The translations under genes and the position numbers were made by a program. DNA of 64,000 nt, from positions 21,157,055 to 21,221,054 of the forward strand of contig NC_072459.1 in assembly GCF_027596085.1 (NCBI RefSeq). The letters are read 5' to 3'. Shown here in pieces: positions 34,885 through 46,408 of this stretch. This DNA is from Anoplopoma fimbria (Eukaryota > Chordata > Actinopteri > Perciformes > Anoplopomatidae). Position 1 is the stretch's first letter. Each line of letters opens with the position of its first letter. The notes beneath the pieces are model-generated. The model was not told the origin of the DNA. It saw nothing but the letters and a program-made list of their open reading frames with translations, and ran no database searches.

Positions 34885-35110
34885 CTGCTTTTTCTCGGGT
34901 GCAGGACGCCTTTCCGCGGGGGTTAGCTAACAACAAGGCAGCGTCGCAGTGAGTCAAAGTTCTTCTCCCGTCGACAGCAGAGTTCAGGCTAAACTACGCT
35001 CGCTTCCTCCCTCTCTTTCTCGACTCCAGTCACTCTTTCTATCTTTTTTTCTTTTACTCTCCCCCTCTTCCTTCTACCCTCCCTCCTCTACTGGCAGCTA
35101 ACTGGTTCGC
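34885..35110 (-). other. myh9: Candidate non-coding first exon of myh9
   Basis: The coding exon starts five bases after an acceptor, so at least one upstream non-coding exon must exist. On the minus strand a good donor (AAGCAG then GTAATA) sits at 34884, just inside a CpG-rich block with CCAAT and GC boxes behind it. This would make intron 1 about 11.4 kb. It is inferred from one donor and promoter context; the upstream boundary is a guess. Confidence 0.4.
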
Positions 35111-35194
35111 GTAATTTCACTCGGTACGTAGCCAGCCGGAGCCGGGGTGCGGTCCAGGAGGAGGCGGGCCCAGGCCAACGGGTGTACCGCCCCT

Positions 35195-35262
35195 CTGACC
35201 AATGGGTGACGAGCTTTGATAATCCGCACACTTTTGACCAATCACAGAACGGGCGGGGATGA
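35195..35262 (-). promoter_or_regulatory. Candidate myh9 promoter (two CCAAT boxes, GC box, no TATA)
   Basis: CCAAT occurs at 35199-35203 and 35238-35242, and GGGCGGGG at 35251-35258, in GC-rich DNA directly upstream of the candidate exon. CCAAT and GC boxes work in either orientation and are typical of housekeeping promoters. The direction of transcription is inferred. Confidence 0.4.
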
Positions 35263-35523
35263 CAGCTACTGCGCAGCCGGAGGGCGCAGGAAAAAAAGCT
35301 GAACTTGAAAGAGTTGGGAGGAGGGAAGGGGAGAGGGTTACAGATAAAGCTGTGTTTAATGAGAGAGGTATGTGCATACTAAGGATTTTTATGACCATAT
35401 AAGTAGCAGTCAACTCTCAGGATGGACTGCATCATCCAGGGCCTCCCTCATGTGTCAACATGGTCTAGTCTGACCACCGTCTGCTTTGAAAACAAGTAGC
35501 AGTGATGGCTCCAACTGTTTGAT

Positions 35524-35815
35524 ATTACATTACATTACATTACAGTCATTTAGCAGACGCTTTTATCCAAAGCGACTTACAGGAAGTGTATTCAACATAG
35601 GTATTCAAGAGAACTACTAGTCACCAGAAGTCATAAGTGCATCTCCTTTCTTAAACAAGCATCTTAAAGCATAAACCAGAGCAAAAGTATAGTGCAGAGG
35701 CAAGTTACTACGAAAACAATAATTGCAACAGACTAATACGAATATAATAAGTGCTACAAACTACTACGAATAGGATAAGTGCAGTAAACAAATACGAATT
35801 CAATAAGTGATACTA
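35524..35815 (+). repeat. Interspersed teleost repeat, copy 1 (ATTAC-repeat head)
   Basis: It begins with (TTACA)n-like repeats, followed by GTCATTTAGCAGACGCTTTT and CCAAAGCGACTTACAGGAAG, wording very common in teleost genomes. The body ends in degenerate units containing CTACGAATA and AATAAGTGC. Copy 2 at 41766 differs at only a few positions. Confidence 0.88.
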
Positions 35816-35986
35816 TTTCTGCTTGTAGGGCTCCCAAATATCAGACAAATCACTAGTCTATACTGCTACACATATCATTAATGTGTTTGTGATACATCAA
35901 ACACTTGCATTACACACACTCAATAATTTAACCTTTTTGAAATTACACCATTGCCTCTTTCTGATGTTGGAAGGATGATATACTCA

Positions 35987-36192
35987 TACAGTACCAGTCA
36001 AAAGTTTGGACACACCTTCTCATTCAACTACTTTGAAGAATCTAAAATATAAAACATATTCTGGTTTATTGAGCATTTGTTTGTTTACCACATAATTCCA
36101 TATGTGTTCCTTCATAGTTTGGATGTCTTCAAAAAAAATAAAGAATAACCATTGAATGAGAAGGTGTGTCCAAACTTTTGACTGGTACTGTA
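35987..36192. mobile_element. Tc1/mariner MITE with perfect 40-bp TIRs
   Basis: The left end at 35987-36026 (TACAGTACCAGTCAAAAGTT and onward) is the exact reverse complement of the right end at 36153-36192 (ending ACTGGTACTGTA). The core is about 126 bases of AT-rich sequence. Terminal TA dinucleotides fit TA target duplication. A short minus-strand frame at 36020-36208 inside it has no resemblance to a transposase. TIRs without any mismatch imply a recent insertion. Confidence 0.9.
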
Positions 36193-36199
36193 GGTGTGA

Positions 36200-39100
36200 T
36201 ATCAACAAACAGCACTTTATTTATCCATGTTAGTTTTTCTTTCTCCATTCCAAAAGGAGGTCAGACGAAGAACAGGGAGCTGATAAGGATTTAGTGTCTG
36301 GCCCTTGGACACTTTGGCACGATGGATATTGGCCTTGAACCTCTCAAAACATCATGCACTTGTAGAAATAAATAATTTCCCCCTACTGGCCCCCGTGTCC
36401 ACCAAGGGAGTTCAAATATGTTGTTTATATACTGTATATAGACAATTTATGCTTGCTTGAGTTCTTAGATCCAAGCCAAACGAAACAATATTTGGATGAC
36501 ATCTTATCAAACTATATAGAGATCTATCTTATGTGTTCATTTAAAGACTTTGAGAGATAAAGAAAATAGTCTTTTCAGCACTTAATGCCTACGTTAAACA
36601 TGCTCTGTCAGTTCATGTGCACTTGAATTTTGCATAGATTTTTCGCATTGATTTAAATCCACCAGTGCACCTCTCACATTCAGAATAAAAAAAATTGATC
36701 AAGAGACCTAACAAGACACAAACTGCAGAACAAATTTACTCTCACAGGATTACATCACTCAAAACAGGTAGGCCTAGTTTTCGTGACCAGACAAGTCGAC
36801 ACTGCATGGGAACCGCTGCAAGGTGATTGTGTAATTAATGTGAAGGAGAAAAAACATCACATCACTCCTGATGTTTGTTTTCATTGGCTCTTTCCAAAAA
36901 GGGCCCGACTTGTTCCTGAGAAGTGTAAGCAATACAGAGTGGACACATACCTGTTGATGAAATCAAAGACAAATGGATGAGTGAAATTATGGATTTTGTG
37001 CCGAAAGTCTAAACAGAACAATGGAACAGTACAATGTGAACCCATTTTGCTGAGTACAGCTGCAGGCACAGAGCCAATAGCACATGCCACAACCAGATGG
37101 GAGACATTAGCAATGGAAAAAAAATAACATATATATCACTTTCACAGTGTGAAACATGAATTGTTTCAATCAGCAGCTTTGATCAGTACCACAAACTGAT
37201 ATGTAAAGATAATTTAGAGCAGGGAATCCCAACCAGGGGAACATTTACACCAGGCGGTGCTCATGCATTCGCCATGGTCACGTAGATAGATTGTTCAGTA
37301 GTTCAACAAATACATTTAAAAAATGGAAAATGGAAAATTATAATTATTCGATTAAATAAATACTTTTTCACATATTTGGTGCAGCATTCGTGCACCACAT
37401 GTTGTGATTGAGAGTGCATGGGAATTATAGTTAGCAAGTGAGAAGAAAAGTCTAAACAGTTCATGTAAAAGTAACAATAAATGGTTGCAATTGTAAGCTA
37501 AAAGGTATGGATGAATGAATAACATAGCTAGCAGTTACCAGTTTGAATAGTTTTCCAAATCAATGATTGAACGTCGAGCTTCAACCACTAGTAAATGCAA
37601 ACTTAAAGGGGAGCGTCACATTAATTAAAGGCCCTGTATTGCAAAACGTGAGATTTTCATGCATTTCTTATAATAAAGCAGGTCTAAGTGATGTACCGTT
37701 GTAATTTCACAACTCTACCATGTAAATATTGTTCACATTTTTAAATGTTAACAATCTGAATGTGTACCAGTTTATTTTAGGATTGCAGTGCATGTGAATT
37801 ACATCAGCTGACAGGAAGTAAACATGTGCCCAAGCTGTTGCCTAGCGACATCATTCTGTTAATATACGCTAAAACGTAGCGTTTCAGACAGAGGGTGAAT
37901 ACAGGTACATTCAAATAGACGGTATGAGAAAAAAGTTTGGAGTTTTTGGAACATTTAAGGATGTAAACAAGTTCTGGCAGAAACCCCAAATACAAGTCTG
38001 AACCTGGAAATGGGCGTGATATGTCACCTTTGAGTATTCAAATATGTTATTTCCATTGCTGATCAAAGTTCAAGTCTCAATGCCAGAAAACAGAGAAGTT
38101 GGGATGTCATCAGGTATCATGTGTAAAGCTGCTGCATAGACAATGAACAAGAGAAGTTGAATATTTGTTGCCTTTTTTTTTATAACCAAATGAGCTTCGT
38201 TGTATTGTAGCATTATTAGATTTGAAACAGAAAATGGGCCCACAAACTCAGAACATTACCCATATTGATATTCCCAGTTTATTTTCTATGGAGCAGCGCC
38301 ACACTCTATACTTGATGACATCACAAATTTGAGTATTAGCACTCAAATTTGGGGGATTTTGGAGAGAGTTGTTCATGTCTTTGACCTTGGCAATAAGATG
38401 AATGCATTTTATAAATAGGCATAGCTCCCCTTTAACCAAAACCAACAAAAAAAGACCATTCAAATGTATGAAATAAAAAAAAATCCACTTCTATTTAGTT
38501 ATTACTTTTAAATAATGTCCTGTTTTAAAAAAAAATTAACAAAAGGGTATGTGAGTTCATCTGACAGGACTGTTGGGAAACGTCTGGAAAAAGAAGACGC
38601 ACTGGTTTGGAGGAATTGTAAAGGTCATTCCACCCTTGACCTCTTTATATTTTGTCTCCCCTTCCACAGTCAGGAGGTGACACAGCAACAAGAAACAGAT
38701 GCTGCTGCTCTGCGCTCCACAGATTAAACAACTTTTGACAAGACCTGATGCAAATATCGACTGATAAAATCAAATTGAACAGCCGCACGTTCGGCGCACC
38801 ACACAAAGGGGCAGCTTTTGACCCAGAAAAGTCAGATCATAACAGGGGCTCAGGTATGGCCGGCATCCACTGGCAAACATAGGAAAATCGTGTGATTTAC
38901 GTCCACTGCGTGCCATTATGAAAGGAATGCACCTCTGTGTGTGTGTTTTTCCTTCACGTTTAGCAGCTGGGCATCACGTGAACGTGGAGCAAAGCCGTCG
39001 AACATTCAGCGCGCCTGCCTTGGAAAAGTTCAATAAACCTCACACTCTCTATCCTCTCTTAATCTCTGGGATGGATGGGAAATATAGCAAATTTTCAGCG

Positions 39101-39828
39101 GGTGAGGTCAAAGGTCACCCCCCCCTGTCACCCGTTACTTGAGTGGGACCAGATGCGAGAGAGGAGGTGGGAGAAAAAAGAGAGAGGGACTTTAAATAAA
39201 CAATTTTTTTAAAACATTAAAAAGTTCATGTATAACAGAAACCATGTGCTGGAAAAAAAATTGGAAAAAGAATACACAACGATACAGAAGAGACAAAACA
39301 AACACAAGTGGGCACAGAGAGAGAAATGTAGGCTTTTAAACTGCGGGCATGTTTTACCAAATATGGACACTTCTGACCTCACTATCTCCCCCTCCCTCTC
39401 TCCTTTTCACTGTGACCCAGTCTCTCTCTCTTTCTCGCTCTCTCTTTCCTTCAGTCGGTTGTAATAGCAGCAGGGTGTGTCTGTAATTCAGGGTGTGTGA
39501 AGCCATTATATCATTCAGTCAGGAAGAAAAGCACCCATTCAGCTGCAGCATGTTAAAAGGATGGCTCGGTTAACTCGCTGACCACTCTTGCAGTGTAATC
39601 GCATGTGTGTGTGTGTGCACTCAAGCATGACACACATACATGTATAGTATAAGTAGCCCAGGTTTGTGTCAAACCTTAGAGTAAATAGGCTCCCCTAGCA
39701 CTGACCCAGATACTCCAGCTGGAAACTGCTACCTGACAAGGCCCTTGTGTTTTTTGGTTCAACATCACTGCCCATGCATGTACAAAGTGTAAGTGTGTGT
39801 GTGTGTGTCTGTGTGTGTGTGTGTGTGT

Positions 39829-39921
<93 letters not shown>

Positions 39922-41765
39922 AACTAAAAAAAAGCAAGAGCCACAAAGAACAATCAAGAACACATCCAGCTTTGGAGATAATGCGACAACAATGCCTTCT
40001 GTCCTTTAAGTGTCGACCCCTTCCTGTTTCAACCACCTCCATCCTCCTTGTTTCCTCAGCAATCAGCAGACAGGAACACACTCAGGAATGTGGAGTAAAA
40101 AAAGGGGCAAAACAAGCACTAAGATGTCTATTCGCTAATTTACAATCCAGACAGATTTGACAGCATCTCTTAATGCAGTTGGGAGTGATATTTAAACAGT
40201 AACAGTGTCTGCTGTGTCTGTCCCCAGTTGGTGTTTGTCTGGACCAGAATGGAGAGCTAACAAGGTGGAGGGCAGCATGTGTTTAAAATATAAATACAGC
40301 TATGTATTTACTATAAACACAGAATGCTCCAGGGGCCGTGCCAGATCTGGGTGGTGTTGTTGTTGCAGTCTCTCGCTCTCCCAAACACACACACACACAC
40401 ACAGCAACTAAAAATGTATATCAGTGATCTCATTTCAAACAAACACGCGTTAACAGTTTCAGGGTCTGAGAGAGGCGGGACAGAGTTAGTAGAAGAAAAC
40501 TGCTGCTCGGCCCGTTTGTTCAGCAGCAGCAGCTAGCTAGCTTCCTCGTGTCTTTTTTTTGCCTTATATGGTCACAAGAGTGGTTGAGCTAGAGAGAGAG
40601 AGAGAGAGAGCGAGAGAGAGGACGGAGGTGTGGTCTATTGTTTGTGGCGGAAGAGGTGTAGGGTTACGAGCCGTTCTCGAACCTTTGGAGCTTAGCTTGG
40701 CCTCTCTCTCTCTCTCTCTCTCTCTCCAGACAGAAGGAGATGAGCAGTCAACGCTCTCAAACAAAAGGGGCCGTCACGGCGCCTCAGAGCCACGCAGGAA
40801 AGCCTTTCATCCAGCGCGCAACAATGGAGTTTGTACGTCTGAAGCACCTGATTACGTAACCTCAGTGGAATCCTTCCCGTTAAAAGAAAACAAAGACTCG
40901 TAAGGTTGTTTCTGAGCAGCTGTGCGTGAACACATCATCAGTGGTGATCTAATCCAAGCTAGCACCGTTAACAAGTCAAATGAGGCGTTACTCAATAAGC
41001 CAGTGTGGAGGCCCCTCGGCAGGACTCTGTCAGCCGCGGGGCCTCCGTGGAGACATGCGGGGAAGGGGTGGGGATGTTGTGTCGGTTAGCGGGCCAGAGG
41101 GCTGCAGGTGCTTTCGGTTTCCTTCAGCCTCGCTCGACCTCGTTTATCTCGGGTGTTTCTAGCGGGCAATGACACCGAAAAATACATTTTAATCCCTCCA
41201 CCACACGCGCGCAAGGTTTTATGGGAGTCCTCGCACAAGGTCCGTGTGGCAGCACTTCCTGGTGGGAAATGACTTCATTTATCTTGTGTAAAGGACTTTA
41301 CGAGCCTACTATTCCTCTGTTTACAATGTCCTAATGATAACAGGCCAGTTTATCACTTTTGCTTTACTGGGAACCATAGCAACCACCACACAAGCCGCAG
41401 ATGACTGAAATCACACGTGTTTGGACCCCTATTACATACAGTCTATGGTTTGGACTGCTGAGAGATAACCTGGAAATAAGGAGGTCGAACAGGGTCAGGG
41501 TCTGTCTCTGATGGAGGAGAGAAAGGTGGAGGATGTTTGATCTGTTGCTAGACTCTAGGCATTATAGAATAAAGATTATAGAGAGACAGACGGTCAATTT
41601 GAGGGGGGACGACAAAAGGGAGGTAATTTAAGGGGCGGCAATAAGTGGAGGTTGATGTGCGTGGGTGTTTCAAGTTCACCGATGAGAGGGTTCGTGTCAG
41701 CATGAGCAACACCTACATGTTCAGACAGAAGGAGGAGAGATGGATGACATAAGACACTGACGTCT
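36200..41765. other. Intergenic, no gene recognised
   Basis: Between the MITE and repeat copy 2 I see AT-rich DNA, a (GT)n array and a GC-richer patch at about 40.5-41.2 kb. That patch has GA/CT runs and a frame at 40559-40903 that is low complexity in its first half. A plus-strand donor-like GTAAGG near 40901 makes an unannotated leader exon conceivable, but nothing else supports it. Confidence 0.4.
39792..39919 (+). repeat. (GT)n microsatellite, about 64 units with two CT interruptions
   Basis: GT array of about 128 bases interrupted twice by TCTG near 39808 and 39832. Intergenic, between myh9 and txn2. Confidence 0.97.
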
Positions 41766-42097
41766 AATTACATTACATTACATTACAGTCATTTAGCAGA
41801 CGCTTTTATCCAAAGCGACTTACAGGAAGTGTATTCAACATAGGTATTCAAGAGAACTACTAGTCACCAGAAGTCATAAGTGCATCTCCTTTCTTAAACA
41901 AGCATCTTAAAGCATAAACCAGAGCAAAAGTATAGTGCAGAGGCAAGTTACTACGAAAACAATAATTGCAACAGACTAATCCGAATATAGTAAGTGCTAC
42001 AAACTACTACGAATAGGATAAGTGCAGTAAACAAATACAAATTCAATAAGTGCAGCGAACTGATACGAATACAGTAAGTGCAGCAACTAATACGAGT
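41766..42097 (+). repeat. Interspersed teleost repeat, copy 2
   Basis: Same order and orientation as copy 1 at 35524, with about three substitutions seen over some 290 bases (for example CTAATCCGAATATAG against CTAATACGAATATAA). It has extra tail units: GCAGCGAACTGATACGAA, then further ACAGTAAGTGCAG units. Confidence 0.88.
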
Positions 42098-42254
42098 GTC
42101 TAATCACACGGAATAATTGAGGGGCTACTTCAGGTTCATCATTCAAACACTGTTTTAGTGAAAAGCTCCTATTCATTTCCCATAGTGAGAAAAAAATCAT
42201 CTGTAATTTGTGACAATAAAAGCTCAGTCAGTCAAAAACACAATACAAATACAG

Positions 42255-42956
42255 AACATCTTCTGACTCCTTTATTACTTCACTTGGTCATGTTTCCGGT
42301 ACATAGAGTTCATTTGAGTAATAAACTAAATCAAACTTGTATTTGCAATTCCCACTCGACTTAAGTCAGGAGACACACACACACACACAACTTCCTCTCT
42401 CACATCATTAGGCAGAATGGTGTAAAACGACCAATGTGCGGCTTTGCGATGTTAGGAGAAACGTCACCAGCGTGTGGACAAAAGCAGGAACTACAGGTTA
42501 ACACTGTAACTAGCCTCATTCAGTATTGTCAGTTTGTCAAGTTGAATCCTTTCCAACCGCTAAAGCTAGAAAAAAGTTCATCCCTCATGTTTTACAGTAT
42601 ATTTGCTGTGCGGCGACACATTTTCCATTCAGCAGACTTACATATACGTATAAAGAGCCCAGGTGCTCTTGTGAGGAGTGGAGCTGTCACATTATTGAAG
42701 AGAAATGGAAAACGCTGCAAGAAAAACCCCACAGAAAAACGAAAGCGCACACCCATCTCTACACAAAAAAATAACAAGAGACGGAGACAGAAGCTAAGAT
42801 GCGAAGCTGGAGCAGTTCGTCTAGGGATGGGTGTGAGCATTCGAGTGTTTGCCACTTGGGATCGTTGCAAGTTTTTGTTTTAAACCGGCTAAAGATGGTG
42901 GCCGTGATCACACACAACGGCACCGTGACGGTGGTGAATGGCATGGTTGGAAACGG
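42255..42956 (-). other. txn2: Probable txn2 3' UTR
   Basis: Sequence below the stop has a minus-strand AATAAA at 42271-42276, about 680 bases downstream. Plus-strand open frames here (for example 42434-42883) resemble no protein and are taken as chance. The cleavage position is inferred. Confidence 0.4.
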
Positions 42957-45900
42957 TTATTGTCCAATGACCTTGCCGACAAATGAGTCCAGCTCGTCGT
43001 CATCTTTGATCCCCACGAAGTGGTCGACTACGTCACCTCCCCGAATGGCAATCACAGTCGGGACGGCAGACACCTGGGAACAGCCAGAGTCGTGTGTTAT
43101 AACACTGATATTATTATGACTAATCAACATGAATCATAACGTGAACATAGATCATATAGGAAACGGTTTCAGATTTACTCGAACCATATTCCATCTGTAA
43201 TCATGTGATAGCATTCTTCCAAGGCAAAATGGTATTTGAAAGTATTCACAATAACATTCTTATTAGTATACATTTTATTTCAAGATACCTACAACTTTGA
43301 TTGTACTCGTCAAACTTAAAATTAGGACATCTATTAATCTTTAAAAAGTATAAGTGGCCGTTTTTTAGCGCTAGATTGGATTTGTATTGCAGTCATGTCT
43401 AAATTCATCCTTCCAAGTCAAAAAAAACTAAAATAACAAAAAATTTCAGATGTCCACCGTGACATTTTTCATATCAATGAATGTAATTTCAGATAGCCAC
43501 AACGTCACTCTTTGTAGGAGAAACAACGTCAGCTTTGCCATGATGTCAATGGGTATTTCAATTTCAGATATCCACAGTTGCAATTTTTTGCGATAGAATT
43601 CTTACTAGCCATTTTGGCATATTATTAGCTCTTTGGATATCCAAAAACACATATCCACGATACATTTGTGGATATCTGAACCTGCCGATTTAATAACCAT
43701 AATGCATTTTGGATATTATAATTTTTATTTTATATATGGATATCTCGAATATGATGTCACTTTTCCTCAGAAGAATTGAATAACAGATATCTGCAAAACA
43801 TAAGTGGTCTAATAAATCAAACAGCCTGCCGTATACATCATGTACTGCCTTCATATTGTGTCACTTTAGCAAAGTTTTGTCAAAAATTAAATGATATTCA
43901 TACAAACTACACAACGCAAAGTCTAGATGGCAAATTCATGAAATGGACTGAATGTCTTCACTGCTACAAAACTGCTCCTAGTCTCACCCCGTACTCGATG
44001 GCCAGGTCTGTGTGATCGTCTATGTCCACCTTTGCCATGGTAACGCGGCCTTTCTGTTTCGCAATCGCCTTCTCCAACCTCGGCCCGAGGATCTTACAGG
44101 GACCACACCACCTAAAACACACACAAACAGAACCAAAGACAAAGACTTAATACTCAATGAGTATTAAGTGCAACCAGTACAAGGAGTAAACCACTATAAG
44201 CTACTTGAGATTTAAAAAAAAAAAAAAAAAAAAAAAAACATGTAGCAAGCCACTTAAAATGTTCTACACATTCCATTCAATGTCGAAACCAATCAGCTAT
44301 CAGTCTGACGACAATTTAGTCTCGTGGGTTCAGGTGTCTCATCTGCTTTAGCAAAGGGTAAACTGGAGCATCCATTGCTAAAGGGAAAGGAGATAATGCC
44401 ATCCCACAATTACATGCGGCAGCAACATTTACAGCGACGTGCCATTCGGCTGTCGACAACCTCCCGCTGTTGCTGTTTAATTGTACACAACAGATGCATC
44501 AACAACATCCCTCAATATAATTACATGATCGCAATACTGTGGTTTGGAAAACTTTCTGTGGGAACGGGAATAACTGCACTAAATCTTTTTTATTTAAAGA
44601 ATAAGATTCATGAGATGTGTGTAAAATGTATCAAGAATGAATCATAAACTTTGTCTTTGAGGTCTAATTCTTGTAAACGGTCATATGCTTATTATTAGTC
44701 ATAAAACATCCGAGCCTGAAAACCACAAACTTGTTGCAACTTCAGCATTTCATAAACTACATTTAGATTTTACTTAAAGTATTTTTAGTTACGAATCTCT
44801 CTTTCGTGTCAGTTCTAAGACGCTGTGCATCATGAGAAATTGACGCCGGAGTGAATGAGGTTGTAAAATTTCTTCTGTGAGAAAAACAATTATCGGTAAA
44901 ACAGAAATAAAACAAGAGTTAAAGTGATAAAAACAGCTTTATGCTAGTAGCTGTTTCACTACTTTTCAGAAGAGGGAATTACTTCAGTTTTGAAATACTG
45001 AAAAGTAAACTTCAGGTCACACATTTTAGAAGAGGACCAGTAAAGCAGGTTGAGTGACTGAAATTGCAACAGTTGGCCATGAAGGCGTTTCCCTTTAAAT
45101 TCATACTGTTTCAGTAATTTTTTCAGAGTCAATGCTAGATGGGTAGTAATGATGTCAAGGTCTTAATGAAAACGAGTTCTATGATAAATAGCAGGAGAAT
45201 GATGTCTAATGCTGTAGATATTGCTTTATCATAGCGATATGCATCATCTATATTCCACTTGCAAAGATGTAGCAAGCATCTTACAAAGTGTCTAGATACT
45301 GATGAGATATATGAAAGTTTACACCTGACATCAGATTGTATTAAATTATTTCAAAGCTAGGGAGATGGAGACATTTCTATAGGACAGAGTATAGGGTGGT
45401 GTTGTGCAACCTCACATGTGCAACCTCACATGTGCAACCTCACATGTGCAACCTCACACGGGTCAGTTATGTACATGTGTGATTATTTTTAACATGCCCT
45501 GTATGCAACACCTCTGGTCATTTAAAGAGGCAGGGCAGCTGTAAAACAAGCTCTTTCCCAAGGTCAGCGCCTAAAACTGTTCTTTCCCAAATCCATCCAT
45601 CCATCTTCCGTAACCGCTTATCCAGTTAAGGGTCGCGGGGGTGCTGGAGCCGATCCCAGCTGTCAATGGGTGAAGGCAGGGTTCACCCTGGACAGGTCGC
45701 CAGCCTATCACAGGGCTGACATATAGAGACAGACAACCATTCACACTCACATCCACACCTACAGGCAATTTCAGAGTCATCAATTAACCTAAGCTGCATG
45801 TCTTTGGACTGTGGGAGGAAGCCGGAGAACCCGGAGAGAACCCACGCTGACACAGGGAGAACATGCAAACTCCACACAGAAGGTTGTCTAGCCCGGGAAT

Positions 45901-46408
45901 TGAACCCGGGACCCTCTTGCTGTGAAGCGACAGTGCTAACCACTACACCACCGTGCAGCCCTCTTCTTTCCTTAATACTTTTTGAAAACCCATTTTTAGA
46001 AACACAAAAATGATCTATCCCACAATACATTTAGTCACTTCAATTAGTGTGTACACCTCCAAATAGTAAGACAGTAACCATATACCAGGCCTCCCCCGGT
46101 ACTTACTGTGCATGGAAGTCAACTAGCACGGGCAGCTCACTGTTGATCACCCTGTCCGTGAAGTCCTCGTGGTCCTGAACGTTGAAGGAGACTTCCCTGC
46201 GGGAGGTGTGAGGGAGGGAGCGAGGAAGAGTACGCGATGGCGAGAGGAAGGACACCCGGGTTGCGGCGGATTGCAGAGAAGAGGTTGAAAAAGAAGAAGA
46301 AGAAGAGGAGGAGGAGGAGGAGGAGGAGGTGGCAGTGGACGCTGGGAGGCAGCGGATGTCTTTAGAAGAGAGCGTCCAAATTCTGCGCATTAGCAGCCTG
46401 TGAGCCAT
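42957..46408 (-). CDS. txn2: Mitochondrial thioredoxin 2 (three coding exons)
   Basis: Txn2 is the thiol-disulfide oxidoreductase of the mitochondrial matrix. It is reduced by thioredoxin reductase 2 and supplies electrons to peroxiredoxin 3. Coding exons are 46408-46107 (302 nt), 44111-43988 (124 nt) and 43073-42957 (117 nt), together 180 aa and a TAA stop. Residues 1 to about 70 form an Arg/Ser-rich, acid-poor targeting peptide ([11 protein letters not shown]). The thioredoxin fold follows, with [18 protein letters not shown] and catalytic cysteines at 103 and 106, [15 protein letters not shown], the cis-proline region VSAVPTV, and the end FVGKVIGQ. Human TXN2 is 166 aa; the extra length lies in the targeting peptide, which carries 12 consecutive serines. 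The ATG is the first codon after an acceptor, so an upstream leader exon is needed. Confidence 0.96.
43430..43765. repeat. Degenerate TTTCAGATATCCAC repeats in txn2 intron
   Basis: The words TTTCAGATGTCCACCGTG (near 43444), TTTCAGATAGCCACAAC (near 43488), TTTCAGATATCCACAGT (near 43563), then inverted GTGGATATCTGAACC (near 43670) recur with spacing of about 45-75 bases. It looks like a decayed tandem or palindromic repeat. It lies in the intron 43074-43987. Confidence 0.55.
45404..45459 (+). repeat. 14-bp minisatellite, four units
   Basis: GTGCAACCTCACAT is repeated four times head to tail, the last unit with one change. It is intronic in txn2. Spacers are absent, so it is not a CRISPR array. 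Confidence 0.9.
45591..45960 (-). mobile_element. tRNA-derived SINE-like repeat
   Basis: Read on the minus strand it starts GGCTGCACGGTGGTGTAGTGG, a tRNA-like head with a Pol III A box (45940-45950). About 34 bases later comes a B box, GGTTCAATTCC (45896-45906). The body contains the widespread wording TGGAGTTTGCATGTTCTCCC and GGAGGAAGCC-type sequence. The 3' end is a GATG/ATGG tandem at the left edge. It lies in the txn2 intron 44112-46106. Family name not assigned. Confidence 0.8.
46292..46327 (-). repeat. txn2: Trinucleotide tract encoding 12 serines in Txn2 leader
   Basis: On the plus strand this is a GAA/GAG-type purine run (AGA repeats grading into AGG repeats). On the coding strand it reads as TCC then TCT codons, residues 28-39. 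It is a coding microsatellite inside the mitochondrial targeting peptide. It should be length-polymorphic, and it preserves frame in steps of three. Confidence 0.9.

Noticed and set aside
40559..40903. 114-codon frame in a GC-richer patch
   Set aside because: Half is encoded by GA and CT runs (RERERERA, LSLSLSL), and the rest resembles nothing known.
42434..42883. 149-codon plus-strand frame
   Set aside because: Lies in the probable txn2 3' UTR in antisense, with no domain and no supporting splice or promoter signals.
45404..45459. CRISPR-like direct repeats
   Set aside because: Units are contiguous without spacers, in an intron of a vertebrate gene.
45896..45960. Possible tRNA gene on the minus strand
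   Set aside because: A and B boxes are present, but the sequence continues into a repeat body and a GATG tail and lacks a clean acceptor stem. It is a SINE head.
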